Below, one piece after another: positions 25,137-34,424 of a stretch of 64,000 nt of DNA; the stretch's first letter is position 1; every line of letters begins with the position of its first letter. Under the pieces are notes generated by a model. The model did no database searches, was not told the DNA's origin, and saw only the letters and a list, made by a program, of their open reading frames with translations. Where the stretch lies: contig CANNFX010000001.1 of assembly GCA_947504025.1 (NCBI GenBank), positions 372,001-436,000 on the forward strand. Direction: 5' to 3'. Origin of the DNA: an uncultured Sphingomonadaceae bacterium (GTDB taxonomy: Bacteria; Pseudomonadota; Alphaproteobacteria; Sphingomonadales; Sphingomonadaceae). The position numbers and the translations under genes are program-made.

Positions 25137-26615
25137 ATGCAAACCGGCACATTGATCTCGCTCGCCCTGTACTTCGCTCTGATGCTGGGCATCGGGGTCT
25201 ATGCGTGGCGCAAGTCTACCGACACTTCGGAGGGTTATCTGCTGGGCGGGCGCAATTTGCATCCGGCGGTGGCGGCGCTTTCGGCGGGGGCTTCGGATAT
25301 GTCGGGCTGGTTGCTGCTTGGCCTGCCGGGTGCGCTCTATGCCGCCGGTCTGGTCGAGGCGTGGATCGGAATCGGGCTGTTCGTTGGTGCCTTTGCCAAT
25401 TGGATCATCGTCGCACCGCGTTTGCGCGAACAGACCGAGCGGATGGGCAATGCGCTGACCATTCCCGAATTCCTGGCCAACCGCTTCCCGGACAAGGCGG
25501 TCGCTTTGCGGGTCATATCAGCCGTCATCATCGTGGTGTTCTTCGCGGTTTATACCGCAGCGGGACTGGTCGGAGGCGGCAAGCTGTTTGTGACGAGTTT
25601 CGCAGGCCTGTTCGGCGATACTGGAATGAGCGATTACATGACCGGTATCTGGCTGACGGCGGGAGTGGTGCTGGCCTACACAATGGTTGGCGGCTTTCTG
25701 GCGGTCAGTCTGACGGACTTTGTACAAGGCTGCATTATGGTGGTCGCGCTGGTGCTGATGCCGCTGGTGGTACTGTCAGGCGATGTCGGCAGTGCAGGAC
25801 TGGGCGCGACATTGGCGGCGGTCGATCCGGACTTCCTCAGCCTGACCAAGGGGCTGACATTCATCGGCTTCCTATCAGCAGTCACCTGGGGTCTCGGCTA
25901 TTTCGGACAGCCGCATATCATCGTGCGGTTCATGGCGGTGCGGAGCGTGCGCGAGGTTGCAACAGCACGAAACATCGGGATGAGCTGGATGTTCGTGGCG
26001 CTACTCGGTGCGATCGGGGTCGGAATTGCTGGCCGCGCCTATGTCGAGGCGAACGGATTAGTTCTGGAGGATCCAGAGACGATCTTCATTATGCTCGCCA
26101 ATCTGCTGTTCCACCCGCTGATTACCGGTTTCCTACTGGCCGCCCTACTGGCAGCAATCATGAGCACCATCAGCTCGCAGCTATTGGTCGCATCCAGCTC
26201 ACTGACAGAAGATTTCTATCGCTTGTTCCTGCGCAAGGACGCCGGCGAACGCGAGACGGTGAACGTTGGGCGTATTTGCGTGCTGTTGGTTGCGCTGGCA
26301 GCAATTGTGATTGCTCGGGATCCTGACAGTAAGGTGCTTGGCCTAGTGTCCAACGCATGGGCAGGTTTCGGTGCGGCGTTTGGCCCACTGATTCTGCTCG
26401 CGCTGACATGGGACCGGATGACCGGTGCGGGCGCCGTGGCGGGCCTGGTAACCGGCGCGGCAACGGTAATGTTATGGATTGCGCTGGGCCTTAATGCCGA
26501 GTTCATGGGTGGTCCCGGTATCTACGAAATCATCCCTGGCTTCATTGCGGCAATGCTTGCAATTGTCGTTGTGAGCCTCACCAAAAAGCAAACCGACAAT
26601 CATAATACACAGTAG
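25137..26615 (+). CDS. putP: Sodium/proline symporter
   Basis: 492 residues, 12-13 predicted membrane helices, SSS family. The signature SGWLLLGLPGALYAAGL (about residues 57-73) and ISSQLLVASSSLTEDFY (about residues 345-361) are conserved in PutP; the Na+-site residues are in these helices. Imports proline with Na+ as nutrient or osmoprotectant. Start ATG 25137 has AGGGG upstream. proB and proC, the proline synthesis genes, lie elsewhere in the window (52.4 and 56.8 kb). Confidence 0.93.
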   Translation: MQTGTLISLALYFALMLGIGVYAWRKSTDTSEGYLLGGRNLHPAVAALSAGASDMSGWLLLGLPGALYAAGLVEAWIGIGLFVGAFANWIIVAPRLREQTERMGNALTIPEFLANRFPDKAVALRVISAVIIVVFFAVYTAAGLVGGGKLFVTSFAGLFGDTGMSDYMTGIWLTAGVVLAYTMVGGFLAVSLTDFVQGCIMVVALVLMPLVVLSGDVGSAGLGATLAAVDPDFLSLTKGLTFIGFLSAVTWGLGYFGQPHIIVRFMAVRSVREVATARNIGMSWMFVALLGAIGVGIAGRAYVEANGLVLEDPETIFIMLANLLFHPLITGFLLAALLAAIMSTISSQLLVASSSLTEDFYRLFLRKDAGERETVNVGRICVLLVALAAIVIARDPDSKVLGLVSNAWAGFGAAFGPLILLALTWDRMTGAGAVAGLVTGAATVMLWIALGLNAEFMGGPGIYEIIPGFIAAMLAIVVVSLTKKQTDNHNTQ

Positions 26616-27764
26616 ATGGATATTTCAGGTCTCCGCATCGCCCTGTTCAGTGGCAATTACAATTACGTTCGCGATGGCGCGAACCAGGCGCTGAACCGGC
26701 TTGTCGGCTATTTGCTAAAACAAGGCGCCGATGTCCGCGTCTATGCACCCAAAATTGATGAACCAGCATTCGAGGCAACTGGCCCGCTAATCGGTGTGCC
26801 GTCCGTTCCGATCCCCGGGCGCGGCGAATATCGGATTCCGTTGGGTCTTCACGGTAACGCCAAGGATGATCTCGAGCGATTCGACCCGCAGATCGTCCAT
26901 GTCTCGTCGCCCGACCCGACCGGGCACCGTGCGGTAACTTGGGCACGCAAACGCAGACTGCCAATCCTCGCTTCAGTGCACACTCGCTTTGAGACTTACC
27001 CGCGTTATTACGGACTCGGTTTCATCGAACCAGCCATGATTGCGGGCCTACGCCGCTTCTATCAGCGCTGCGATGCATTGGTCGCGCCGTCGCAAAGCCA
27101 GGTCGACACTTTGCGCGAGCAGGGCATGAACGATGACATCTCGATCTGGTCACGCGGTGTCGATCGCGAAATCTTCCGCTCGGACAAACGTGATCTGGCA
27201 TGGCGGCGCAAAGCAGGTATCGCCGATGACGCAGTGGCTGTTGCGTTCCTTGGCCGGCTAGTCATGGAAAAGGGGCTGGATGTCTTCGCAGAAACCATCG
27301 CCAAATTGCGCGAACGCGGTGTAAAGCATGAAGTGCTCGTGATTGGAGACGGGCCTGCGCGTGACTGGTTTGAAGAGCGCTTGCCGAATGGCCGCTTCGT
27401 TGGCTTCCAAATCGGGCCCGATCTTGGTCGAGCGCTGGCCAGCGCCGACATATTCTTCAATCCGTCGATCACCGAAACTTTCGGTAATGTGACCCTCGAG
27501 GCTATGGCCTGCGGCGTGCCGGTTGTCGCAAGCGCCGCCACTGGCAGCCAGAGTTTAGTACAAGATGGCATCTGCGGAACATTGGTAAAGCCCGGTGATC
27601 GCAAGGCCTTTGCTGACGGGCTTCAGAGTTATATCGAAGATGATGCAAAACGCGCCACCCAAGGAGCAGCTGGCGAAGCACGGAGCAAGGAATTCAGTTG
27701 GGACCGCATCAACCAAGCGGTGGCCGACACCTACTTGCGGTTGATATCGGCCAAAGCTGGTTAG
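26616..27764 (+). CDS. Glycosyltransferase family 4 (GT-B)
   Basis: 382 residues. N-terminal Rossmann half starts LRIALFSGNYNYVRDGANQA; the C-terminal half has the GT4 donor motif SITETFGNVTLEAMACGVPVV, with the E-x7-E pair (Glu in ETFGNVTLE). Domain 2 begins FLGRLVMEKGLD. Retaining transferases of this group make glycolipids or mannosylated products; the acceptor cannot be inferred, though similarity to digalactosyl/mannosyl glycolipid enzymes is plausible. It starts on the base after the putP stop, with no evident ribosome binding site. Confidence 0.88.
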   Translation: MDISGLRIALFSGNYNYVRDGANQALNRLVGYLLKQGADVRVYAPKIDEPAFEATGPLIGVPSVPIPGRGEYRIPLGLHGNAKDDLERFDPQIVHVSSPDPTGHRAVTWARKRRLPILASVHTRFETYPRYYGLGFIEPAMIAGLRRFYQRCDALVAPSQSQVDTLREQGMNDDISIWSRGVDREIFRSDKRDLAWRRKAGIADDAVAVAFLGRLVMEKGLDVFAETIAKLRERGVKHEVLVIGDGPARDWFEERLPNGRFVGFQIGPDLGRALASADIFFNPSITETFGNVTLEAMACGVPVVASAATGSQSLVQDGICGTLVKPGDRKAFADGLQSYIEDDAKRATQGAAGEARSKEFSWDRINQAVADTYLRLISAKAG

Positions 27765-28232
27765 TTAGCGCAGCACACCTTTCGCGGTCATGCGATGGGC
27801 ATAATACGTCAATCCAAGCATAACGGCCCAGATCACGATCATGAATACCGTTGAGAAGGTTTTGCCATCCGAGCTCATCTCACCGGGCATTGGGTTGAAA
27901 AACTGAAAAACGGTCGTAACCGCCAGCCCTAACAGAGATACTGCGAAGGCGTGAAACGCAAAGCGAGTGCGAAATAGCAACAGTAAGGAACCAAGCACCG
28001 CACCCCAAACACCTAGCGCCCAAAATGTCTGGGCCCAAAGCGGAAACGAATCCATATAAGCAACCATTTCTTCGGTACTTATGCCAGATATATCAGAAGC
28101 AGCTTTAATATAACTTTCGTTCCTCAACTGCGATTGCAGGTAATCATTTGCACCCCCCAGATTGAAGAGAAAAGACAGCGCGCCCACCACCCAAAGATGC
28201 CACGGCGTTTTCACGGAAATTGTTTCGTTCAT
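27765..28232 (-). CDS. Four-helix membrane protein, function unknown
   Basis: 155 residues with four hydrophobic segments (about 11-27, 65-86, 92-112, 128-146) and short polar ends. Strong ribosome binding site (GGGAGAGGG) before the ATG. I recognise no characterised family; similar proteins are annotated as hypothetical in related bacteria. Its stop abuts the convergent glycosyltransferase stop with no gap. Confidence 0.75.
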   Translation of the reverse strand: MNETISVKTPWHLWVVGALSFLFNLGGANDYLQSQLRNESYIKAASDISGISTEEMVAYMDSFPLWAQTFWALGVWGAVLGSLLLLFRTRFAFHAFAVSLLGLAVTTVFQFFNPMPGEMSSDGKTFSTVFMIVIWAVMLGLTYYAHRMTAKGVLR

Positions 28233-28318
28233 TACCCTCTCCCAAAGGACGACCCAGAGCTGAGTGTAACCGCTTTATCGGCGATGGCAAATTGCGGCGC
28301 AGGCCTTAGAAAGGTCCG

Positions 28319-29635
28319 ATGGCCGATTTGTTTCCAGATGACACGCCCCCATCGCGGGCGCCAGATGCTCCCCGCGAGGATGCCCCTCTGGCCGACAAAC
28401 TCCGTCCGCGCACGCTAAGTGACGTCATCGGGCAGGAACATCTAACCGGCGAAGAGGGAGCCATCGGACGGATGGTAGCCGCTGGCCGTCTCGCTTCCAT
28501 GATCCTGTGGGGCCCGCCCGGAACTGGCAAGACCAGCACAGCGCGCCTGCTCGCCGATGCAGTGGGCATGCGCTTCGTGGCCATCAGCGCCGTTTTTTCA
28601 GGCGTTGCCGATCTGAAGAAAGCCTTTGCCGAGGCGGACAAGGCGGCACAGGCAGGCCAGCGAACGCTGTTATTCGTTGACGAGATCCACCGCTTCAACC
28701 GCGCGCAGCAGGACGGCTTCCTGCCCTTCGTAGAGCGCGGCACGGTCACATTGGTGGGCGCAACCACCGAGAACCCCAGCTTCGCGCTCAACGCTGCCCT
28801 GCTAAGCCGTGCGCAGGTGTTGATCCTCCACAGGCTTGATGCAGCGGCGCTTAGCACTCTTCTGGATAAGGCCGAGGCGCTGGAAGGCACCCTGCCCCTG
28901 ACCAGCGAAGCACGTGAGGCTCTGGTGGCTTCAGCAGACGGTGATGGGCGGTTCCTGCTCAACCAGGCTGAGACCTTATACGCTGCAAATATCCCCGAAC
29001 CTCTCGATCCCGCCGCGTTGGGTAAGTTCCTTCAGCGCCGCGTCGCCGTCTATGACAAGGACCGCGACGGCCATTACAACCTGATCTCTGCGCTGCATAA
29101 GAGCCTGCGCGGATCGGACCCTCAGGCGTCACTCTATTACCTCGCGAGGATGCTGACGGCGGGCGAGGAGCCGCTATACCTGCTTCGGCGCCTTGTCCGC
29201 TTTGCCAGCGAAGATATCGGCCTCGCAGATCCGCAAGCGCTGGTGCAATGCCTCGCCGCGAAGGACAGTTATGAATTTCTCGGCAGCCCTGAAGGCGAGC
29301 TCGCGATTGCGCAGGCCTGCCTCTATTGCGCAACTGCACCGAAATCGAATGCCGCCTACAAGGCGCAGAAGGCAGCATGGCGGAATGCGAAGGAAACAGG
29401 CTCCCTCGCGCCGCCAGCCAACATCCTGAACGCGCCGACGAAGCTGATGAAGGATATCGGTTATGGCAAAGACTATGCCTATGACCACGATGCCGATGAA
29501 GGCTTCTCTGGCTCCAACTACTGGCCAGAAGAGATGGAAGCGCAGACCTATTATCAACCGGTCGAACGTGGCTTCGAACGGAAGGTCGCCGAACGCATCG
29601 CCTATTGGGATCGTCTGCGCGACGAGCGGGGATGA
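28319..29635 (+). CDS. rarA: Replication-associated recombination protein A (RarA/MgsA)
   Basis: 438 residues, AAA+ ATPase. Walker A GPPGTGKTS (about residues 64-72), Walker B LFVDEIHRFNRAQQD, sensor 1 GATTENPSF, followed by the C-terminal tetramerisation/DnaB-binding region. Acts at stalled replication forks. Its stop overlaps the next start as ATGA. ATG 28319 follows AAAGG. Confidence 0.93.
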   Translation: MADLFPDDTPPSRAPDAPREDAPLADKLRPRTLSDVIGQEHLTGEEGAIGRMVAAGRLASMILWGPPGTGKTSTARLLADAVGMRFVAISAVFSGVADLKKAFAEADKAAQAGQRTLLFVDEIHRFNRAQQDGFLPFVERGTVTLVGATTENPSFALNAALLSRAQVLILHRLDAAALSTLLDKAEALEGTLPLTSEAREALVASADGDGRFLLNQAETLYAANIPEPLDPAALGKFLQRRVAVYDKDRDGHYNLISALHKSLRGSDPQASLYYLARMLTAGEEPLYLLRRLVRFASEDIGLADPQALVQCLAAKDSYEFLGSPEGELAIAQACLYCATAPKSNAAYKAQKAAWRNAKETGSLAPPANILNAPTKLMKDIGYGKDYAYDHDADEGFSGSNYWPEEMEAQTYYQPVERGFERKVAERIAYWDRLRDERG

Positions 29636-30519
29636 AAATCCGCCGCTTCGAATGGTTCTGCGCAGTCGATTGGTCGGGCGCAGTTGGGAAAAAGCAAAAG
29701 GGGATTGCGCTGGCTATATGCCATGCTGGAGGCGGTCCCCCCGCTCTAGTTAGAACAGATGAATTATGGTCTCGCAGTGGTATACTCGATATACTTAACA
29801 ATAGACTTGAATGTAATTCGCTAGTCGGTTTCGACTTTGGCCTGTCCCTGTCATTTGCCGACTGCGACGCCTTCTTCCCCGGATGGACGGGAACCCCATC
29901 AGATGCCCGCTCCCTTTGGGCACTCGTTGATGAGTTATGCGACGAAGACGAACATTTGGCTGCATCCAGCTTTGTAAACAATCCGCAGCTCGCTCCATAT
30001 TTCCGCCGCCAGCCACAGGGCGAAGGTGCACTCTTTCGCGCGGATGGGGCTGAGCATGGCAAAGGGCGTTTCCGTGTCACCGAGGCAGTGCAAGCCGCGA
30101 TGGGCTGCAAGCCCTACAGCAACTTCAACCTAGTCGGTGCAGCACAGGTCGGAAAATCCAGCCTGACCGGTATGCGAGTCCTGAACCGGTTGAAAGAGGA
30201 CATTGCAGTATGGCCGATTGATCCCCTACCCGACCAAGGATCCGTCGTGTGCGAAATCTATACAACGCTCGCAGCGATGGAAGCAGGGCGACCACCATCA
30301 AGATCAAAAATGCGCAGTTACGGGGAGTTGAACGACGCCTTGACGTCACTATGCTCACCAACTGTCGAGGGTGAAGGCCCGATCGATGACCACTCCTCAG
30401 ACGCTTTATTAACTGCGGCGTGGCTGCGTAAAGTCGCCCATGATCCGGCCAAGTGGCAGCCTTCCGGCCTGACGCCTGAGATTGCAAAGACCGAAGGCTG
30501 GACCTTCGGCGCGATTTAA
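29632..30519 (+). CDS. DUF429-like (RNase H-fold) protein coupled to rarA
   Basis: 295 residues beginning MKIRRFEWFCAVDWSGAVGK; the D-W-S-G-A motif and the later LVGFDFGLSLSF resemble the first strands of DUF429/RNase H-like folds, and the C-terminal DDHSSDALLTAAWLR resembles the D..DA..A motif completing the acidic active site. Function is not established in the family. The four-base overlap with rarA suggests joint expression and perhaps a role at forks or in nucleic acid processing; that is inference. AT-richer wobble use occurs in its first 60 codons. Confidence 0.7.
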   Translation: MKIRRFEWFCAVDWSGAVGKKQKGIALAICHAGGGPPALVRTDELWSRSGILDILNNRLECNSLVGFDFGLSLSFADCDAFFPGWTGTPSDARSLWALVDELCDEDEHLAASSFVNNPQLAPYFRRQPQGEGALFRADGAEHGKGRFRVTEAVQAAMGCKPYSNFNLVGAAQVGKSSLTGMRVLNRLKEDIAVWPIDPLPDQGSVVCEIYTTLAAMEAGRPPSRSKMRSYGELNDALTSLCSPTVEGEGPIDDHSSDALLTAAWLRKVAHDPAKWQPSGLTPEIAKTEGWTFGAI

Positions 30520-30899
30520 GAAGACAATTTACGGATATTATCCGCTCGACTTCCAGGAATCGGATCACTCCTTGGAATAGCCCTTGTCTCTGGCTCGATC
30601 GAATCTGGTGAGTGTGTGCCTCGGTCCAGCGCACGAATCGTTTCAAGATTTTCTTCACGAATAATGCTGGGGATCAGGAATGCATCGACCAGCAACCAGC
30701 CGCCAAGAACTATCCAGCCAAGAAAAAGTGGTAGCCAACCAAGTAAGCCGAGCGCAGCCTGCGCGGCACCGGTCCCCTTCTTGCCCAGATAGAAACGATG
30801 CGCGCCAAGCCCGCCCAGAAAAAACCAGAGCAGATAAGCGGCCCCGGTTGATTTCCGATTCGCTTCGAAAAGCAGCTGCTGGCGTGTTGCGTCGTCCAA
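30516..30899 (-). CDS. TM2-domain membrane protein
   Basis: 127 residues. The TM2 pattern is clear: AYLLWFFLGGLGAHRFYLGK, then a second hydrophobic segment ending in LGWIVLGGWLLVDAFLIP. The N-terminus is short and hydrophilic, and a polar, disordered C-terminal tail of about 45 residues follows. Starts at TTG (30899), with AGGATAGAATC upstream. It overlaps the convergent DUF429-like gene by four bases. Function unknown. Confidence 0.82.
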   Translation of the reverse strand: MDDATRQQLLFEANRKSTGAAYLLWFFLGGLGAHRFYLGKKGTGAAQAALGLLGWLPLFLGWIVLGGWLLVDAFLIPSIIREENLETIRALDRGTHSPDSIEPETRAIPRSDPIPGSRADNIRKLSS

Positions 30900-31064
30900 G
30901 ATTCTATCCTGTGTTTTAGTTATATTGGCATCTAGATGCAGGCTACCGCTCCATAATACAATCGCGCAGTTTGGAGATATTGCAGATTTTAGGGTGGACC
31001 TTCAAAACAACCTGACGCATGGAGCGCCGAACAGCGCGGCGTAAGGTCGCCGCTGACACACGGA

Positions 31065-31140
<76 letters not shown>

Positions 31141-31403
31141 CACCTCCCGCAACACCGTCGAACCCAGCTGCCGCCGCAAAGGCTGTGTGATTGCCCCGGT
31201 ACATCGACGATGCCGAGCCAGCAGACCACCGGTGCAAAAGGCAATCTGCGAGAGAAAAGTTTGCTAACGTGTTAACCTTTTCAGGTAGCCTGATCGCAAT
31301 GCATAAGGAGACGCAGACATCGTTACCTATGCCGCGCGCCAGACAATCTTAACGAACATTAGACGCACTTGGTGATAATTTTAATTATTATTTCATATGG
31401 TTA

Positions 31404-31586
31404 TTATATTTTTCGAGAATCAGTATAAACTTTATAAATCCCTGAGAGACGGGTTGACGCTACGGCAAACTCGAGATCAGTTGGCGTCATATTATCGGAA
31501 CTCCAGATTGATCCGTCGGGGTATTTCACCAAACGAATTTTATATATTATAAAATCAATGTATTGAGTGATAACTTTCATACTCAT
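31404..31586 (-). CDS. Possible small gene in the AT-rich stretch
   Basis: 60 residues, starting MSMKVITQYIDFIIYKIRL with an ATG at 31586 and no clear ribosome binding site. No family recognised. Composition resembles the surrounding AT-rich DNA, so it may be chance; it could also be a fragment left by an old insertion. Confidence 0.2.
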   Translation of the reverse strand: MSMKVITQYIDFIIYKIRLVKYPDGSIWSSDNMTPTDLEFAVASTRLSGIYKVYTDSRKI

Positions 31587-31758
31587 GATTAAACTTACCG
31601 TCGCATAAACACCAAACGATCAACGTTCATCCACTGACGGTACGTGTCCGAATTTCGCAATCCAATCACCCAAAAGCTCCCGATATCCCGGTCATCTCGT
31701 TGGTTAACGCAGGCCTCACTTTTTTGTCTGAACGGTCAACAAGCTTAACGGGATGATA

Positions 31759-31768
31759 ACTACGTAGT
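31759..31768. promoter_or_regulatory. Palindrome ACTACGTAGT before the DUF11 locus
   Basis: A perfect 10-bp palindrome 15 bases ahead of the first DUF11 gene ATG, overlapping the region where its leader should lie. GGGAGG (31776-31781) is the ribosome binding site. The palindrome could be an operator; unproven. Confidence 0.3.
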
Positions 31769-31782
31769 GACATACGGGAGGC

Positions 31783-32754
31783 ATGAAATACGCCCACAAA
31801 CTCATCGCCGCCAGCACGTTGGCAATCACCGCCTCAGCCTTCGCCACCCCGGCCCTTGCCGGCGGTGTCGATGCCGGCACACTGATCGAAAACACTGCTT
31901 CAGCGAGTTACACGGTCGGTGGTGTCGGCGGATCAGTTGATTCCAACACGGTCGAAATTCTCGTGGACGAGCTGCTCGATGTAGCAGTTGCCACGCTGGA
32001 CGGTGGCCCCGTCTCCGCTCCAGGATCCGCAGTATTGACCTTTTCGGTCACCAATACCGGCAACGGTCCGGAAGCGTTCACGCTGACTGCCGACCCTGCC
32101 ATCGCGGGCAATGACTATGACGTCACCGTCGATAACATCGCGATCGATACGAATGGTAACGGTGTTTATGACGAAGGCGTAGACACTATCCTAGCTGCCG
32201 GCGGTGCAACGCCGTTGATCGATCCCGACGAAGAACAGATAGTATTTGTCATTGTTACAAACCCCGCTGGTGTCGGGGACGGCGATAACAGTCAGGTCGA
32301 GCTTCTCGCAGAATCCGTCACGGGTACAGGCGCGCCGGGCACAACCTTTGACGGCCAGGGCGAAGGTGGAGGTGACGCAGTTGTCGGCACAACCGGCGCC
32401 GACGACGAGGCGTTGGGCGATTTGATCGCAGCCGCAATCGCCGTCGAATTGGCCAAGGCAGCGATGGTTGCTGACCCGTTCGGCGGCACTGAAGCGGTAC
32501 CGGGCGCCGTCATCACCTATTCGATCACCGCCTCCATCAGTGGAAGCGGCTCGATCAACGACCTTCTTATCAGCGATGCGATCCCGGTAGGCACTACCTA
32601 CAGCGCCGGCACGCTGACGCTGGATGGCGCGCCACTCTCCGACGAAGCCGACACCGACAACGGTCAGGCATCCACCGCTGGCGCAGAAGTACTGATCGGT
32701 GATGCGAGCGCTGGATCAGCTTACACAATTACGTTCGCAGTGACGATTGATTGA
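31783..32754 (+). CDS. Exported DUF11-type surface protein
   Basis: 323 residues. Signal peptide (MKYAHKLIAASTLAITASAF, cleaved near ALA-GG). The mature N-terminus carries the module IENTASASYTVGG with SNTVEILVDE. Two Ig-like/DUF11 repeats follow (VAVATLDGGPVSAPGSAVL, and VADPFGGTEAVPGAVITYSI from about residue 230), the latter ending SDAIPVGTTYSAGTLTLDG. Very acidic, few Cys. No transmembrane anchor or sorting signal. First gene of a five-gene co-directional locus. Probably secreted or surface-assembled; function unknown. Confidence 0.85.
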   Translation: MKYAHKLIAASTLAITASAFATPALAGGVDAGTLIENTASASYTVGGVGGSVDSNTVEILVDELLDVAVATLDGGPVSAPGSAVLTFSVTNTGNGPEAFTLTADPAIAGNDYDVTVDNIAIDTNGNGVYDEGVDTILAAGGATPLIDPDEEQIVFVIVTNPAGVGDGDNSQVELLAESVTGTGAPGTTFDGQGEGGGDAVVGTTGADDEALGDLIAAAIAVELAKAAMVADPFGGTEAVPGAVITYSITASISGSGSINDLLISDAIPVGTTYSAGTLTLDGAPLSDEADTDNGQASTAGAEVLIGDASAGSAYTITFAVTID

Positions 32755-32764
32755 GGACATATTT

Positions 32765-33256
32765 ATGAAAAACAATGCTTTCAATAGAGCTCTTGGCATA
32801 GCTTCTGCGGTTATCGGTCTCGCCCTCGCCCCGACCGCCATGGCGCAAGACCTAATCTCGCTCACGGGCGATGTGATGGTTGTTAAGACAGTGACTGATG
32901 ACGACGGCATCACGCGTGAAGAGCTGGTCGGCCCCGATACTGTTGTACCGGGTGACCGCCTGGTCTTCACCACTGGCTATAGCAATGACGGCGTAGAGGC
33001 CGTCGAGAATTTTGTCGTAACGAACCCAATTCCAAAGGCAGTTAAGCTGGCTGACGAAAGCGGGTCGTTCATGGTTTCGGTCGATAACGGCCAGACCTAT
33101 GTCGCGCTTGCCGCCCTGCCCACCGTGACCGTCGATAATGGCGAAGATGGTGTGCGCAGCGCTCGGGCCGAAGACGCCACGCATATCCGCTGGACAATCG
33201 CCCGGATCACCCCGGGCTCCAACGGCAAGCTCACTTATTCCGCGATCGTTCGCTGA
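32765..33256 (+). CDS. Small exported DUF11-like protein
   Basis: 163 residues, ATG 32765 with GAGGA upstream. Signal peptide (MKNNAFNRALGIASAVIGLA, cleaved near AMA-QD), then one Ig-like domain: VVPGDRLVFTTGYSNDG, VTNPIPKAVKLADES, ending GSNGKLTYSAIVR. The order of strands matches a single DUF11 repeat (promise of a repulsive 'PGD..Y...YSN.G.....V..PIP' pattern). It is encoded ten bases after the first DUF11 gene, so probably made with it. Function unknown. Confidence 0.82.
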   Translation: MKNNAFNRALGIASAVIGLALAPTAMAQDLISLTGDVMVVKTVTDDDGITREELVGPDTVVPGDRLVFTTGYSNDGVEAVENFVVTNPIPKAVKLADESGSFMVSVDNGQTYVALAALPTVTVDNGEDGVRSARAEDATHIRWTIARITPGSNGKLTYSAIVR

Positions 33257-33335
33257 GCAGCGAAGAGCAAAGCCAATGCCTGCAGGCGGGATCGAACGTG
33301 CAGGAAATTAGACTAAACTTGAAGGGACCAGACCA

Positions 33336-34418
33336 ATGAAAAACAGCAGTAAATTGCTGGCAGCAGTGAGCTCAGTTACGCTCGTCGCTCTCAGCACAGC
33401 CCCGGCCTTTGCGGCCCCGGGCACGAAGGTGGGTGAAACCATCTCGAATACGGTAACCGTCGACTTCCAAGTCGGCGGCGTTGACCAGACTGAGGTAGTT
33501 GCAACCGATGACGTTGTAATTGACCGTAAAGTCAATGTTACCGTAGCCGAAGTTGGTGGCACGACCACTTCGACAACTCCTGGTGCCCCGAATGCCGTTA
33601 CGGTATTCCAAGTCACCAACTTGACCAACGACGTTGTCGATTTCGACCTGACTGCAGTTTCGCTCAACGGCACTGCAGCTCCTAACGGAGGGCCTAACAG
33701 CACGTTCGATGTATCCAACATTCGGATATATCTCGATGATGGCGCGGTGTCTGGTGAATTTGACGGCACGAACACCCTCGTCACTTACTTGGACGAAGTT
33801 CCAGCTGAAGGTGAAGCAGGCAGCATCGTAACCGTTCTCGTCGTAGCCGAAGTCCCGCTTGGCGTTGCTACTGGCACAACTGCTGTCGTTTCACTCGAAG
33901 CGGACGCTCACGCAGGCGGAACGGCTAGCTCACTCGGCGCAGAACATACAAACACTGCAGGCGCCAATAACGCTGCATTGGTTGATACAGTTCTTGCTGA
34001 TCTGGCCGGTGACGATGACGGAATTGGAGACGGCGCGTTCTCCGATCGTGACGATTACACCGTTCAGGCCGCTGCGCTGTCAGCCACGAAATCGAGCCGC
34101 ATCATTAGCGACCCGATCAACGGCACCAGTGCCAATGCCAAAGCCATTCCTGGCGCAGTGATCGAATATTGCATCATTGTGTCGAATGCTGCTGGCAGCG
34201 CGACCGCCACCAATGTGGCGATCTCGGATCCGGTACCTGCAGAAACGACCTTCAACGCAGGGACTATCCGCATCAACGGCACCGTTGATGGCACCGGCTA
34301 CTGCGCCGCCGATGGCGTTGCAGGCGGTACTTTCGGTTCCAACACGGTCAGCGCGACGCTGAACGATCTTGATGGCGGCGAGCAAAGTACGCTCGTTTTC
34401 CAGGCAACAATCGACTGA
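33336..34418 (+). CDS. Exported DUF11-type surface protein, second copy
   Basis: 360 residues with signal peptide (MKNSSKLLAAVSSVTLVALS, cleaved near AFA-AP). N-terminal module ISNTVTVDFQVGG with TDDVVIDRKV parallels the first protein. A middle domain rich in Thr, Ala and Asp includes Asp-rich GDDDGIGDGAFSDRDDY, possibly Ca2+-binding (inference). The C-terminal DUF11 repeat begins ATKSSRIISDPINGT (about residue 249) and continues KAIPGAVIEYCIIVSN, close to the same segment in the 671-residue protein of the locus. AAGGGA lies before the ATG. No membrane anchor. Confidence 0.85.
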   Translation: MKNSSKLLAAVSSVTLVALSTAPAFAAPGTKVGETISNTVTVDFQVGGVDQTEVVATDDVVIDRKVNVTVAEVGGTTTSTTPGAPNAVTVFQVTNLTNDVVDFDLTAVSLNGTAAPNGGPNSTFDVSNIRIYLDDGAVSGEFDGTNTLVTYLDEVPAEGEAGSIVTVLVVAEVPLGVATGTTAVVSLEADAHAGGTASSLGAEHTNTAGANNAALVDTVLADLAGDDDGIGDGAFSDRDDYTVQAAALSATKSSRIISDPINGTSANAKAIPGAVIEYCIIVSNAAGSATATNVAISDPVPAETTFNAGTIRINGTVDGTGYCAADGVAGGTFGSNTVSATLNDLDGGEQSTLVFQATID

Positions 34419-34424
34419 CGATTT

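Larger units (their letters stand above)
31141..31782. other. AT-rich intergenic stretch after tRNA-Thr
   Basis: About 640 bases, clearly more AT-rich than the surroundings, particularly 31370-31600. It holds one weak minus-strand open frame (31404-31586) and, next to the following gene, a palindrome ACTACGTAGT (31759-31768). No repeat of the tRNA 3' end was seen in the window, so a complete integrated element is not shown. It may be a remnant of insertion downstream of the tRNA, and/or the promoter region of the DUF11 locus. Confidence 0.5.

Noticed and set aside
24920..26326. 468-codon frame overlapping putP in another frame
   Set aside because: Arginine- and glycine-rich translation of the putP coding sequence; putP in its own frame has all motifs.
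28959..30110. 383-codon minus-strand frame opposite rarA and the next gene
   Set aside because: Shadow of two supported plus-strand genes; no recognisable protein.
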